32,787 nucleotides of DNA from Akkermansiaceae bacterium (GCA_015061985.1 SUVN01000024.1:1-32787), one strand, 5' to 3'. Shown: positions 24,263-32,523, numbered from the stretch's first letter. Notes: generated from the sequence alone by a model not told the origin. A program made the numbers and translations.

Positions 24263-24357
24263 CGGAAGTACGAATGACGATTGACGAAGTACGAATTTTC
24301 AGTTGCGCGCCCTTCTGTCTCCGGACGGCGCACTGATTTCTCATTCGTCATTCATTT
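24263..24357. repeat. MITE/REP-like imperfect palindrome between fabD and the SPFH gene
   Basis: The left arm holds GAAGTACGAA twice (24265 and 24285) with TGACGATTGACGAA between. The right arm has CTCATTCGTCATTCATTT. The inner arms CAGTTGCGC-GCC and GGCGC-ACTG also pair. The whole 95 bp can fold on itself imperfectly, as small mobile or REP-type elements do. No coding content. Confidence 0.6.
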
Positions 24358-24368
24358 AACGTGGATTT

Positions 24369-25484
24369 ATGCCTGTGAATAAAAAGATTTTAGAGGTGAA
24401 GAAACCGCTGTCGTGGGTAGTGCCCGGCGTGTTGATGGCGCTGGTGGCGGCCGGTTTGGTGGTGGTGGCCAACTGCTCGAATGAGAAGGTGGACGGCGGT
24501 TATGCCGCCTATGTGTACACCAATCCGATTGTAGGGGTGAAGGAATTCAAAAGCATCATCAAGGGGCCGGGCGGCACGGGCTATGTGTGGCGTCAGAAAT
24601 CCATCAAAATCTGCGTGACCCCGTATACCATGACGGAGGATTTTGATGATATCCGCGCGGCAGACCAACTCAAGATGACGGCACAGGCCTATCTGGTATA
24701 CCGCATCGACAGCAATAAGATTCGCGAGTTCGTGGAGCAGTACGGTGCCATTGCGGATGTTCCCAACAAACCGGATGAAATTGCTCAGGATGCGTATGAG
24801 TCCTTCATCCGCCAGCCGTTCCGCACGGCGGTTCGCACGGCCATTGCCCGTTTCCGCGGTCTGGATGCCCCGGCACGCATCCCGGAAATCACCCTCATGG
24901 TGGAAGAAAGCCTGCGCAAGCAGTTGGAGGGTTCACCCTTCATTGTGGAGTCTGTCACCATCGGCTCCACCATGCCCCCGGAATCCGTGACCGCCGGTAT
25001 CACCCGAAAGGTGGAGGCCTCACAGGAGTACGAGCGCCAGGCCATCATGCTGGAAATTGCCAAGCGTGCTGAGGAAATTGCCGATGCCGAGGGTCGCGCC
25101 AAAGCCAACAAGATGAACCAGGAAGCGCAGGGCGAGTTGCTGCGCGCCAAGGCAGAGGCAGATGCGAAGCTCTACGCCAAGCAACAGGAAGCCGCCGCCC
25201 TGCTGGCCATGAAACAGGCGGAGGCCGAGGGTATGATTCTGGAGGCTAAGGGTAAAAAGGCGCTGGACGAGGCCATCGGTGAGAACATCATCCGCATGGA
25301 AACCATCCGCAACATGGATAAGATTCGCTTCCCGCACATTCTGGTGGGCAGCGAGGCGGTTTCCCCGCTTTTTGATGCGATTCGCCGCATTGTCCCGCCG
25401 GCAGCCGCACCGGCACCGCAGCCCCCTGCGCCGCAGCCGACCGCTCCCGCGCCGCAGCCGGCCCCTGCCGAACCGCACATGTGA
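24369..25484 (+). CDS. SPFH/prohibitin-domain membrane protein
   Basis: 371 residues. An uncleaved membrane anchor at about 13-36 (PLSWVVPGVLMALVAAGLVVV), an SPFH domain (about 40-225; YAAYVYTNPIVGVKEF, KMTAQAYLVYRID), then a long Ala/Glu/Lys-rich coiled coil (about 225-300; EYERQAIMLEIAKRAEEIADAEGRA...), and a Pro/Ala-rich tail ending PAEPHM with PAPQP repeats. Related proteins (stomatin/HflK-like) form oligomeric scaffolds in bacterial membranes that affect protease access or lipid domains; the role here is unknown. No protease of the NfeD type follows it. The ATG is preceded by no clear Shine-Dalgarno. It is 5 bp from the CCA-adding gene, so they are likely cotranscribed. Confidence 0.85.
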   Translation: MPVNKKILEVKKPLSWVVPGVLMALVAAGLVVVANCSNEKVDGGYAAYVYTNPIVGVKEFKSIIKGPGGTGYVWRQKSIKICVTPYTMTEDFDDIRAADQLKMTAQAYLVYRIDSNKIREFVEQYGAIADVPNKPDEIAQDAYESFIRQPFRTAVRTAIARFRGLDAPARIPEITLMVEESLRKQLEGSPFIVESVTIGSTMPPESVTAGITRKVEASQEYERQAIMLEIAKRAEEIADAEGRAKANKMNQEAQGELLRAKAEADAKLYAKQQEAAALLAMKQAEAEGMILEAKGKKALDEAIGENIIRMETIRNMDKIRFPHILVGSEAVSPLFDAIRRIVPPAAAPAPQPPAPQPTAPAPQPAPAEPHM

Positions 25485-25489
25485 CCGTG

Positions 25490-26833
25490 ATGAATCCGCA
25501 GCCCGCCATCACCGTGCCGGACTATGCGCTCACCGTAGTGGAGCGTCTGGAGAGCCGTGGCTATGAGGCCTACGTGGTGGGGGGCTGTGTGCGCGATTCT
25601 CTGCTGGGGCGACAGCCAAACGATTGGGATGTCTGCACCAATGCTCTGCCGGAGGACGTTTTGCGCGTGTTCCGGCGCTTCCATGTCATCAAGACCGGCC
25701 TGCAGCACGGCACCGTCACCGTCATGTCCGATAAGCAGCCGGTGGAGGTGACCACGTTCCGCATCGACGGCAATTACAGCGATAACCGCCACCCGGATGC
25801 CGTGAGCTTCGTCTCCCGCGTGGAAGAAGACCTTGCACGGCGTGATTTCACCATCAACGCCATGGCCTACAGCCCCACTCGCGGGTTAGTGGATGCCTTT
25901 GGCGGGCAGGAAGATTTGGCAGCGGGGCTCATCCGCTGTGTGGGGGAGCCGGATGCCCGATTCAACGAGGACGGGCTGCGCATCATGCGGGCGCTGCGTT
26001 TTGCCGCGCGTTTCGGTTTTGCCATTGAGCGAGAGACGGCGGCTTCCGTACGCCGCAATCGCCACCTGCTGGAGAACGTGAGCGCGGAACGCATCTTCAA
26101 GGAACTGAAGGGGATTCTCATTGGCTCCGGCGTGCTGGACATGCTGTTAGCTTTCCCGGAGGTGTTCAGCTGCATTATCCCGGAGCTGGCTCCCTCCATT
26201 GGCTTTGACCAGCATACGCCTTACCATTGCCACGATGTGTGGACGCACAGCGCGTATGCCGTAGCAGCCGCCCCGGCGGATGAGATACTGCGACTCACGA
26301 TGCTGCTGCATGATGTGGGGAAACCCGCCTGCTTCTCCATGGGAGATGATGGCAGGGGACATTTCTACGGTCATCCGGCCGCCGGTGAACAACTCACCAA
26401 AACCATCCTGCAACGCCTCAAGAGTGACAACGCCACCCTCTCCACCGTCTGTACCCTGGTGCGGGTGCATGACATGACCATGCCCACCACCGTACCGGGG
26501 ATGCGTCGTCTGGTCGGCAAACTGAGGGTGGAAAATGTTCGCCGACTGCTGGATGTGCAGCGCGCCGACCACGCCGCCCACTCAGACTTCGACCACGCCT
26601 CCGGTGTCGCCCTCATTCGTGATGCCGCAGAGCTGCTGGAGGATGTGCTGGAGATGGAGCCGGCTTTCACCGTGAAAGACCTCGCCATCAACGGCAACAC
26701 CCTCATGCAGCTGGGCATGAGCCCCGGCCCCGCCATGCGGCAGGTGCTGGAGACTCTGCTGGCGGCAGTGCAGGAGGGAAATCTGAAGAATGAATCCGAA
26801 ACTCTTACCACCGCTGCCCGAAAACTAATTTGA
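25490..26833 (+). CDS. cca: CCA-adding enzyme / tRNA nucleotidyltransferase (HD-containing)
   Basis: 447 residues from ATG 25490. The class II nucleotidyltransferase head has GGCVRDSLLG (31-40) and NDWDVCTNA (44-52; the catalytic DWD pair), then RRDFTINAMAYSP and the RFNEDGLRIMRALRFAARFGF helix pair. An HD domain follows (HDVWTHSAYA, LTMLLHDVGKPACF, RGHFYGHPAAG), as in Cca enzymes with 2',3'-cyclic phosphatase-like activity. It adds or repairs the 3' CCA of tRNAs; a poly(A)-polymerase-type role is a less likely alternative. The tRNA gene in the window lacks an encoded CCA, consistent with need for it. GTG codons at 25481 and 25487 are in frame, but the ATG gives a clean start 5 bp after the SPFH stop. 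Confidence 0.9.
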   Translation: MNPQPAITVPDYALTVVERLESRGYEAYVVGGCVRDSLLGRQPNDWDVCTNALPEDVLRVFRRFHVIKTGLQHGTVTVMSDKQPVEVTTFRIDGNYSDNRHPDAVSFVSRVEEDLARRDFTINAMAYSPTRGLVDAFGGQEDLAAGLIRCVGEPDARFNEDGLRIMRALRFAARFGFAIERETAASVRRNRHLLENVSAERIFKELKGILIGSGVLDMLLAFPEVFSCIIPELAPSIGFDQHTPYHCHDVWTHSAYAVAAAPADEILRLTMLLHDVGKPACFSMGDDGRGHFYGHPAAGEQLTKTILQRLKSDNATLSTVCTLVRVHDMTMPTTVPGMRRLVGKLRVENVRRLLDVQRADHAAHSDFDHASGVALIRDAAELLEDVLEMEPAFTVKDLAINGNTLMQLGMSPGPAMRQVLETLLAAVQEGNLKNESETLTTAARKLI

Positions 26834-26863
26834 ACCTTTTTCTTTTCTTATCGTCTAATCATT

Positions 26864-27076
26864 ATGTCACAATCTCCCCGTTCCCGACTTACCACACTGT
26901 TGCTTTCTCTGCTCATCCTCTGCGGCTTTGGCGGTGTGCACCGCATCTACGCCGGAAAAGTCATCACCGGTGTCATCCAATTCCTGACCGGTGGCGGATT
27001 CATCATCTGGCAGGTTATCGATATCATCCGCATCCTCTGCGGCTGCTTTGATGACAAGGAAGGTCGCACCATCTGA
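26864..27076 (+). CDS. TM2 domain small membrane protein
   Basis: 70 residues. Two hydrophobic segments (about 9-30 and 34-60) separated by the short GFGGVHRIYAGKVITGVIQ, the hallmark of the TM2 domain (first-helix Gly, GxHRFYxGK-like loop). TM2 proteins have no settled role in bacteria. A basic N-terminus and a C-terminal CFDDKEGRTI suggest both ends face the cytosol. Between cca (30 bp upstream) and the DUF805 gene (17 bp downstream), so likely one transcript. No Shine-Dalgarno seen. Confidence 0.85.
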   Translation: MSQSPRSRLTTLLLSLLILCGFGGVHRIYAGKVITGVIQFLTGGGFIIWQVIDIIRILCGCFDDKEGRTI

Positions 27077-27093
27077 GGCCTTCTCACATCCTC

Positions 27094-27672
27094 ATGGCCA
27101 TTGAGGAACACAACTGTAATTGCCCGGCCTGCGAACTGATGCTGGCGCCGGAGGCAGAGTATTGCCCGGAATGCGGGCTGCGTTTCTGCCCCCGGAGGCG
27201 CAATCCCTGGACCTGGTATTGCCGCAGCTGGCAGCTCTGGCGCAGCACCACCGGTCGAGCCACACCGCAGGAATTCCATGCTTTTTTCCTGCCTAATCTG
27301 GCACTGCTGGCATGGTGGTGGGCAGAGGTGTGCCGACTGCAACAAGCGGGGGCTGATTTCCTCTGCGGTCCGTTGGTCATAGTACTCAGCATCTATCACC
27401 TGCTGGCCATCGTGCCGTTCTGTACTCTGCTCACCCGTCGTCTTCACGACCGCGATGGCACCTGGAGCGACCTGCCGGAGCAAATCCGGGTGGCAGTGGA
27501 TGACCACGTCAATTCCCGTGTCTGGTGTGCCTTTGACCATCTGGAGCCGATGGTCTGGCTATGGATGGCGGTGCATGTGCTTCTGCGGGAGATATTCTGC
27601 GACACTATCCCCGGTCCGAACCGTTACGGCCCCTCCGTCCGCTATCCACGCTACAACAGCCACCTGCGCTGA
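27094..27672 (+). CDS. Zinc-ribbon plus DUF805 membrane protein
   Basis: 192 residues. Residues 8-34 hold a zinc-ribbon of CPAC and CPEC pairs (CNCPACELML...YCPECGLRFC), followed by the DUF805 start WYCRSWQLWRSTTGRATPQEFHAFF, then three to four hydrophobic segments, the conserved TRRLHDRDGTWSDL, and the terminal PGPNRYGPSVRYP that ends DUF805 domains. DUF805 members are inner-membrane proteins of unknown function. A cytosolic zinc ribbon fused in front is seen in some double-zinc-ribbon membrane proteins and fits a stable soluble knob. Pairing with a TM2 gene suggests a membrane role, but no pathway is evident. Confidence 0.83.
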   Translation: MAIEEHNCNCPACELMLAPEAEYCPECGLRFCPRRRNPWTWYCRSWQLWRSTTGRATPQEFHAFFLPNLALLAWWWAEVCRLQQAGADFLCGPLVIVLSIYHLLAIVPFCTLLTRRLHDRDGTWSDLPEQIRVAVDDHVNSRVWCAFDHLEPMVWLWMAVHVLLREIFCDTIPGPNRYGPSVRYPRYNSHLR

Positions 27673-27699
27673 TTTATGCTGACCTGCGGTGCAATCCGC

Positions 27700-27728
27700 T
27701 CGACATCGCACCCCGGCAATGCTATAAT
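27700..27728 (+). promoter_or_regulatory. Promoter of nrnA-truB-ribF
   Basis: TCGACA (27700-27705), 17-bp spacer, TATAAT (27723-27728). The expected start is about 27735, roughly 3 nt before ATG 27738, another near-leaderless transcript. Confidence 0.75.
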
Positions 27729-27737
27729 CCGCACAGG

Positions 27738-28715
27738 ATGATGTACGACAGGATTCTTTCTCTGATAAGCTCGTATCACCATATAGGTGTCATTTCTCAT
27801 TTCCGACCGGATGGCGATGCCATAGGCTCCACGCTGGCGCTGGGTCTTGCGTTGCAGGGAATGGGGAAGTCTGTGACCATGTGGAATGAGGATGAAGTGC
27901 CGGCGCGCTATGCTTTTCTGGAGGGTGCGGAGCTGATTCAGCCGCTGCCTGAGGTGGTGCCGCCGGAGCTGGAGCTGCTCATCTGTGTGGATACCGGGGA
28001 TTGGAAGAGACTGGGCGACCGCGCTGTGGAGTTATTCAACGGTTTCCCCCGCATCATCAATATTGACCACCATATCTCCAACTGCTGCTATGGCCATGAA
28101 AATCTGGTAGAAGGCGGCTCTGCGGCCTGCGGATTTGTGCTGTATAAGATGCTGCGGACGGCTGGCTGTGTCATCACGCCTGCCATAGCTTCCGCTCTCT
28201 ATGCCGCCATCAGCACGGATACCGGCTCTTTCCAGTATTCCTCCACCACCCCGGAGGTGATGCAGGCGGCGGGTGAACTACTGGCAGCCGGGGTGGACGT
28301 GGGCGATATCAACCGCCGCATCTACCAGGAAATCCCCCTCTCCACCCTCATGGTGAATCGTGAGGTGCTCAACCACATGGTGGTGGAATGCAACGGACAA
28401 CTCTCACACTATACCATGCCGGCCGGGCGTAAAGCTGAGCTGGGTATCAGCATGGAGGATACCAAGGATCTGGTGGATATCATCCGCACCGTGCAGGGCG
28501 TGCGTGTCTCCATCATCTTTGAAGATCTGGAGGACGGGCGCATCCGCATGTCGCTGCGCTCCAAAGATCCGCAGATAAATGTCTCTGATATCGCGGCCCG
28601 ATTCGGCGGCGGCGGACATTCCATGGCGGCGGGTATTCGTATGAAAGGCGAGATGGAGGACGTGCGCACCCGCGTGCTGGAGGCCATACGCGAACAACTG
28701 AACCAAGCTGAATGA
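27738..28715 (+). CDS. nrnA: DHH/DHHA1 phosphoesterase, NrnA-type (oligoribonuclease / pAp phosphatase)
   Basis: 325 residues. The DHH domain shows SHFRPDGDAIGS (20-31), CVDTGDW, and the namesake IDHHISN; the DHHA1 domain has the C-terminal FGGGGHSMAAG (about 293-303) that closes on nucleic acid. NrnA degrades short RNA oligos and dephosphorylates 3'-phosphoadenosine 5'-phosphate; other DHH proteins hydrolyse cyclic dinucleotides. The c-di-nucleotide GdpP type is unlikely since no GGDEF/PAS precedes it. ATG 27738 or 27741 follow the promoter directly. The stop overlaps truB's ATG (ATGA), giving translational coupling. Confidence 0.9.
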   Translation: MMYDRILSLISSYHHIGVISHFRPDGDAIGSTLALGLALQGMGKSVTMWNEDEVPARYAFLEGAELIQPLPEVVPPELELLICVDTGDWKRLGDRAVELFNGFPRIINIDHHISNCCYGHENLVEGGSAACGFVLYKMLRTAGCVITPAIASALYAAISTDTGSFQYSSTTPEVMQAAGELLAAGVDVGDINRRIYQEIPLSTLMVNREVLNHMVVECNGQLSHYTMPAGRKAELGISMEDTKDLVDIIRTVQGVRVSIIFEDLEDGRIRMSLRSKDPQINVSDIAARFGGGGHSMAAGIRMKGEMEDVRTRVLEAIREQLNQAE

Positions 28716-29443
28716 GTATGCCGGACGACCAACCCAGCGGGGTACTGCTTGTGGACAAAGACCCCGGATTCACCTCTCACAACGCCGTGGCTTTGTGTCG
28801 CCGCATCCTGCAGACCAAAAAAGTGGGGCACTGCGGCACACTTGACCCCATGGCCACCGGCATGCTGATAGTCGTTATCGGCAAGGCTACCAAAATGCAG
28901 GACATGCTCATGGGCGAAGATAAGGTGTACACCGCCACCATGAAGCTGGGTATCGAAACCAACAGTCAGGATGCCGATGGCGAGGTGGTGGCTGAAAAAT
29001 CCACGGAAGGCATCACAGAAGCCGATATTCGCGCCGCCTTTGAACATTTCAGCGGAGAGTTTGACCAGGTGCCGCCCATGTACTCCGCTGTGAAAATCAA
29101 CGGTGTACCCTGTTACAAGCTGGCTCGCAAGGGAAAGGAAGTGGAACGCAAGGCGCGGCATGTCCGCGTGCTCCACTATGAGATTACGCGCATTGATTTG
29201 GCGGCAGCAGAGGTGGATTTCACCGTCCATTGCTCCAAGGGATTCTATGTGCGGACCTATGCGCATGACATCGGGCAAAGGCTGGGCTGCGGGGCACACC
29301 TGACGGCGCTGCGGCGCATCCGCTCCGGCATGTTTGATATCTCTCAGGCGGTGGATGTTCCCACGCTGAAAGCTGCCGGTAGGGAGGAGCTGCTGGCCCG
29401 TCTTCTCTCCCCCGAACAGGTGCTGGCTGCTCGCTCACAATAG
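28712..29443 (+). CDS. truB: tRNA pseudouridine(55) synthase
   Basis: 243 residues, somewhat short because the C-terminal PUA-like part is reduced. It makes pseudouridine-55 in the T-loop of tRNAs. SGVLLVDKDPGFTSHNAV, KVGHCGTLDPMATG (the catalytic Asp45), EVDFTVHCSKGFYVRTYAHDIG and CGAHLTALRRIRSG all match TruB. Its ATG overlaps the nrnA stop and ribF follows 20 bp later; nrnA-truB-ribF is a recurrent bacterial order. Confidence 0.95.
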   Translation: MSMPDDQPSGVLLVDKDPGFTSHNAVALCRRILQTKKVGHCGTLDPMATGMLIVVIGKATKMQDMLMGEDKVYTATMKLGIETNSQDADGEVVAEKSTEGITEADIRAAFEHFSGEFDQVPPMYSAVKINGVPCYKLARKGKEVERKARHVRVLHYEITRIDLAAAEVDFTVHCSKGFYVRTYAHDIGQRLGCGAHLTALRRIRSGMFDISQAVDVPTLKAAGREELLARLLSPEQVLAARSQ

Positions 29444-29463
29444 ATTTATCCCCATTCCGCCAC

Positions 29464-30366
29464 ATGAACATCCTCTCCTCTCTTGATGAACTGCGTGCCC
29501 TGCACAGCCCCGTGCATTGGGCCATGGGATTTTTTGACGGCGTGCATCGCGGCCACCGCCGCGTGATAGAATCCGCCTCCACCCCCGGGGCGCTGCGCGG
29601 CGTATTCACCTTTGCAGAGCACCCTCTGGCGCTGCTGTGGCCGGAAATCCAGCCGAAGCTGCTTACACCGGATGCGGAGTTGAAAGCAGAATTGATGCGG
29701 GAACTGGGTGTGGATGTCCTGTTGTGCCTTCCCTTCACCCGCCGTATCGCCGCCCTCAGCCCGGGGGAATTTCTGGATGGACTGCGTGCCGTCTGCCCCA
29801 TAGCAGGCATATCTGTGGGCAACAACTGGCGCTTCGGCCGCGATGGCGCAGGTGATACGGATTTTGTGCAGGAATATGCTGCCCGGCACGGCATTCGCGC
29901 CTGTGTCCAGCCCCTGCTGGAGCAGGACGGGGAGACCGTATGCTCCAGCCGCATTCGCTCTGCCCTGGCCGCCGGACGGTTGGCAGAATGTGAAGAAATG
30001 CTGGGGCGACCGTTCAGCGTCTGCGGCATTGTGGAGCACGGTCAGCACCTCGCACGCCAATTAGGCTTCCCCACCGCAAACATCACCCTGCCGTCCAACG
30101 CAGCCTTGCCACCTTTCGGTGTATATGCTGTCACCTGTCGCTTTGGCGGCACCATCCTGCGCGGCATGGCCAACATCGGCCTGCGTCCCACCATCGATGA
30201 AACGGAGAAACCCATCCGTCTGGAAGCACATTTCGTCAATTGGAGCGGCGATTTGTACGGCAAGCGGTTAGAAATATCGCTCACCCGCTTCATCCGCCCG
30301 GAACTGCGTTTCGACGGTATCGAATCCCTGCGAAAACAGATTGCGCTTGATCTGGCGCAGCTCTGA
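29464..30366 (+). CDS. ribF: Bifunctional riboflavin kinase / FAD synthetase
   Basis: 300 residues. N-terminal FAD synthetase (1-175): MGFFDGVHRGHR (21-32, the nucleotidyltransferase HxGH-like site), VGNNWRFGRDGAGDTDFV, and SSRIRSALAAGRLAE (the SSTxIR-like motif). C-terminal riboflavin kinase (about 185-300): GRPFSVCGIVEHGQHLARQLGFPTANI (the conserved RxxGFPTANI), PPFGVYAV, GMANIGLRPT, and a terminal RFDGIESLRKQI. It converts riboflavin to FMN and FAD, which supply flavoproteins. Last gene of the nrnA operon. No terminator is evident before the ankyrin promoter. Confidence 0.96.
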   Translation: MNILSSLDELRALHSPVHWAMGFFDGVHRGHRRVIESASTPGALRGVFTFAEHPLALLWPEIQPKLLTPDAELKAELMRELGVDVLLCLPFTRRIAALSPGEFLDGLRAVCPIAGISVGNNWRFGRDGAGDTDFVQEYAARHGIRACVQPLLEQDGETVCSSRIRSALAAGRLAECEEMLGRPFSVCGIVEHGQHLARQLGFPTANITLPSNAALPPFGVYAVTCRFGGTILRGMANIGLRPTIDETEKPIRLEAHFVNWSGDLYGKRLEISLTRFIRPELRFDGIESLRKQIALDLAQL

Positions 30367-30388
30367 TCCCTGCGGACAACAATAAACC

Positions 30389-30418
30389 TTGACTTGAAAG
30401 CCCGGAATGCGATAGTAT
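30389..30418 (+). promoter_or_regulatory. Promoter of the ankyrin gene
   Basis: TTGACT (30389-30394), 18-bp spacer, TAGTAT (30413-30418). The expected start near 30425 is about 6 nt before the ATG at 30431. Confidence 0.65.
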
Positions 30419-30430
30419 GACGGGCGTATC

Positions 30431-32353
30431 ATGAAACTCCGTTCGCGTTTTTCCTCCTCTCTGGGTGCCGTAGGCTGCGCCCTGTTGCCGCTTGTTCCGA
30501 TTGCGACCGCTATATTACCCACGGCATCCGCGCAACAGAACGTGGTGGAAAAAGCGCGGCACGATTTGCAGGATGCCGTCAAACGCGGGGACGAGGCTGC
30601 TATCCGCAATGCCATCAAACGCGGCGCAGAAGTCAACGGCTACAACTCTGCCGGACAGACTCCTCTGATAGTGGCTGTGCAGCATGGACAGGCAAAATCC
30701 CTCCGGGCGCTGTTGGCCGCCAAGGCTGATCCGAACCAACGCGCCCGTACCGGAGGCACTGCCCTCATGTTTGCCGCCTATGCCGACAAGCCGGATTTAG
30801 CGCGCCTGCTGCTGGAAAACGGGGCTTCAGCAGATGCCAAGGGAGCCAATGACGGCACCGCCCTCATCGTAGCTGCTCAATTCGGGCGGGATGAGGTAGT
30901 ACGCGTCCTGCTGGAAAAAGGGGTTGAGCTGGAGACCACGGCAACCGTGGGCGGTACCGCCCTGCTATACGCCATCCGTGGTGGGCACGATCAGGTAGTC
31001 AAGCTCCTTCTCGATAAGGGAGCCTCCGTTGAGGCCTGCAATGAAAACGGTCGCTCTGCCCTCTTTGTGGCGGTTCAGACCGGAAATCCCGGCATCGTCA
31101 GCACCCTCTTGCAAGCCGGGGCAAAAGCAGATGCCAAAGCTCCCACGGGCGGCACCCCGCTCATGTTCGCCGCCTATGCCGGCAATGTTGCCGTTGTCAA
31201 AGCACTATTGGACAATGGAGCAGACGTAGACGCGCTCGGACGCAACGGCGGCACTGCCCTCATCAACGCTGCCCACACCGGACGCACGGAGGTAGTACGC
31301 GCCTTGCTGGCAGCCGGTGCTAACCCTCTGGTGAAAGGCGGAGACGGTCGTACAGCGCGCACTATTGCGGATGCCAAAGGATTCAAGGAACTGGTGGCTC
31401 TGCTGGAAGAAGCAGAAAAACAACCTGTTGTCCGAAAGACACCTGAGCCTCAGCCTGTTGCCAAGGAAGAGCCCAAACCTGAGCCTCAGCCTGTCGCCAA
31501 GGAAGAGCCCAAACCTGAACCCCAGCCTGTTGCCAAGGAAGAGCCTAAACCTGAACCCCAGCCTGTTACCAAGGAAGAGCCTAAACCTGAGCCTCAGCCT
31601 GTTGCCAAGGAAGAGCCTAAACCTGAGCCCCAACCTGTCGCCAAGGAAGAGCCCAAACCTGAGGCAGAAGATGCCGCGGTGGCAAAAGCCACGGAAGAAA
31701 TGCTCAAGGCCGTCAAAGCCGGGGATACAACCGCCGTTCGACGCGCATTACAGAACAAAGCCAACCCCGATGCTGCGCTGCCCAATGGGCTGACCCCGCT
31801 TGCCTGGGCCGCCTACCATGGCCATGGTGAGATGGTGCAGATTATGCTGGCAGGCGGCGCTGCCGTAGACAAACCGGATTCCAAATCCTGGACACCTCTC
31901 ATGATCGCCGTGCAATTTGACCGCCAGGAAGAGGCGCACCTCCTGCTGGCCGCTGGGGCTAACCCCAATATGCAGGGCAAATCAGGTATCACCCCACTGC
32001 AAACCGCTGCCCGCAAGGGTAAGAACAGCCTCGTGGCTGCCCTGTTGAACGCCGGGGCAAATCCTGATACCCCCAATGCCGAAGGCTGGACCCCCCTCAT
32101 GCTCGCCGCCTACAACGGACACGATGCCACCGTCCGCCGACTGCTGGCTGCGGGCGCCAACGCCAATGCCAAGGCTGCAAACGGCTCCACGCCCCTGCGC
32201 TGTGCCGCCCTCAATGCCGGAGCCGATTCCGTGCGACGACTGCTGGAGGCCGGAGCCGATTTCAATTATTTCATCCTTCAGGCCGCCCGCAAGAGCAAGC
32301 GCGATTCTGCTGAGAAAGTTCGCCTCCTCAGCGCCGCCCGCCGCTCAAAATAA
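30431..32353 (+). CDS. Secreted ankyrin-repeat protein with a tandem Pro/Glu/Lys linker
   Basis: 640 residues. A signal peptide (1-34; MKLRSRFSSSLGAVGCALLPL..., cleavage after ASA) directs export. About nine ankyrin repeats (40-325; repeated G-TPLxxAxxxG-type units such as GGTALMFAAYADKPDLARLLLENGA) are followed by a linker (about 338-411) of six near-identical 12-residue units PEPQPVAKEEPK, then about six more ankyrin repeats (415-625). The ankyrins probably bind protein partners in the periplasm or envelope. The linker looks like a rigid or cell-wall-crossing spacer, resembling TonB-type proline/lysine linkers, but no TonB domain is present. The partner is unknown. It stands between ribF and tRNA-Gln. 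Confidence 0.88.
   Translation: MKLRSRFSSSLGAVGCALLPLVPIATAILPTASAQQNVVEKARHDLQDAVKRGDEAAIRNAIKRGAEVNGYNSAGQTPLIVAVQHGQAKSLRALLAAKADPNQRARTGGTALMFAAYADKPDLARLLLENGASADAKGANDGTALIVAAQFGRDEVVRVLLEKGVELETTATVGGTALLYAIRGGHDQVVKLLLDKGASVEACNENGRSALFVAVQTGNPGIVSTLLQAGAKADAKAPTGGTPLMFAAYAGNVAVVKALLDNGADVDALGRNGGTALINAAHTGRTEVVRALLAAGANPLVKGGDGRTARTIADAKGFKELVALLEEAEKQPVVRKTPEPQPVAKEEPKPEPQPVAKEEPKPEPQPVAKEEPKPEPQPVTKEEPKPEPQPVAKEEPKPEPQPVAKEEPKPEAEDAAVAKATEEMLKAVKAGDTTAVRRALQNKANPDAALPNGLTPLAWAAYHGHGEMVQIMLAGGAAVDKPDSKSWTPLMIAVQFDRQEEAHLLLAAGANPNMQGKSGITPLQTAARKGKNSLVAALLNAGANPDTPNAEGWTPLMLAAYNGHDATVRRLLAAGANANAKAANGSTPLRCAALNAGADSVRRLLEAGADFNYFILQAARKSKRDSAEKVRLLSAARRSK
31442..31657 (+). repeat. 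Six tandem 36-bp coding repeats
   Basis: Six units encode PEPQPV(A/T)KEEPK with mostly synonymous changes (CCTGAGCC vs CCTGAACC; GTTGCC vs GTCGCC). The near identity at DNA level makes slippage-driven length variation likely. Confidence 0.85.
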
Positions 32354-32384
32354 GGCATTTTGCACTCCAATACGCATTTTGAGC

Positions 32385-32413
32385 TTGCCAGCGCGGCGCG
32401 GTTGTGGTAAAAA
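32385..32413 (+). promoter_or_regulatory. Candidate promoter of tRNA-Gln
   Basis: TTGCCA (32385-32390), 17-bp spacer, TAAAAA (32408-32413); about 28 nt before the mature tRNA. Confidence 0.55.
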
Positions 32414-32447
32414 TCCCCCGCAGCCTGCCCAGCAGGAAGCAATTGCG

Positions 32448-32520
32448 TGGTCTCGTGGTGTAAAGGTAGCACTAGGGATTTTGATTCCCTCTGTCTAGGT
32501 TCGAATCCTGGCGAGACTAC
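32448..32520 (+). tRNA. tRNA-Gln (anticodon TTG)
   Basis: 73 nt. The acceptor arm TGGTCTC pairs with GAGACTA (one G-U pair); the anticodon stem AGGGA/TCCCT encloses TTTTGAT with anticodon TTG (32481-32483), reading CAA/CAG; the T-arm has the GGTTCGAATCC loop. The 3' CCA is not encoded (sequence continues TTACC). G32447 could add a pair with C32520. Confidence 0.95.
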
Positions 32521-32523
32521 TTA

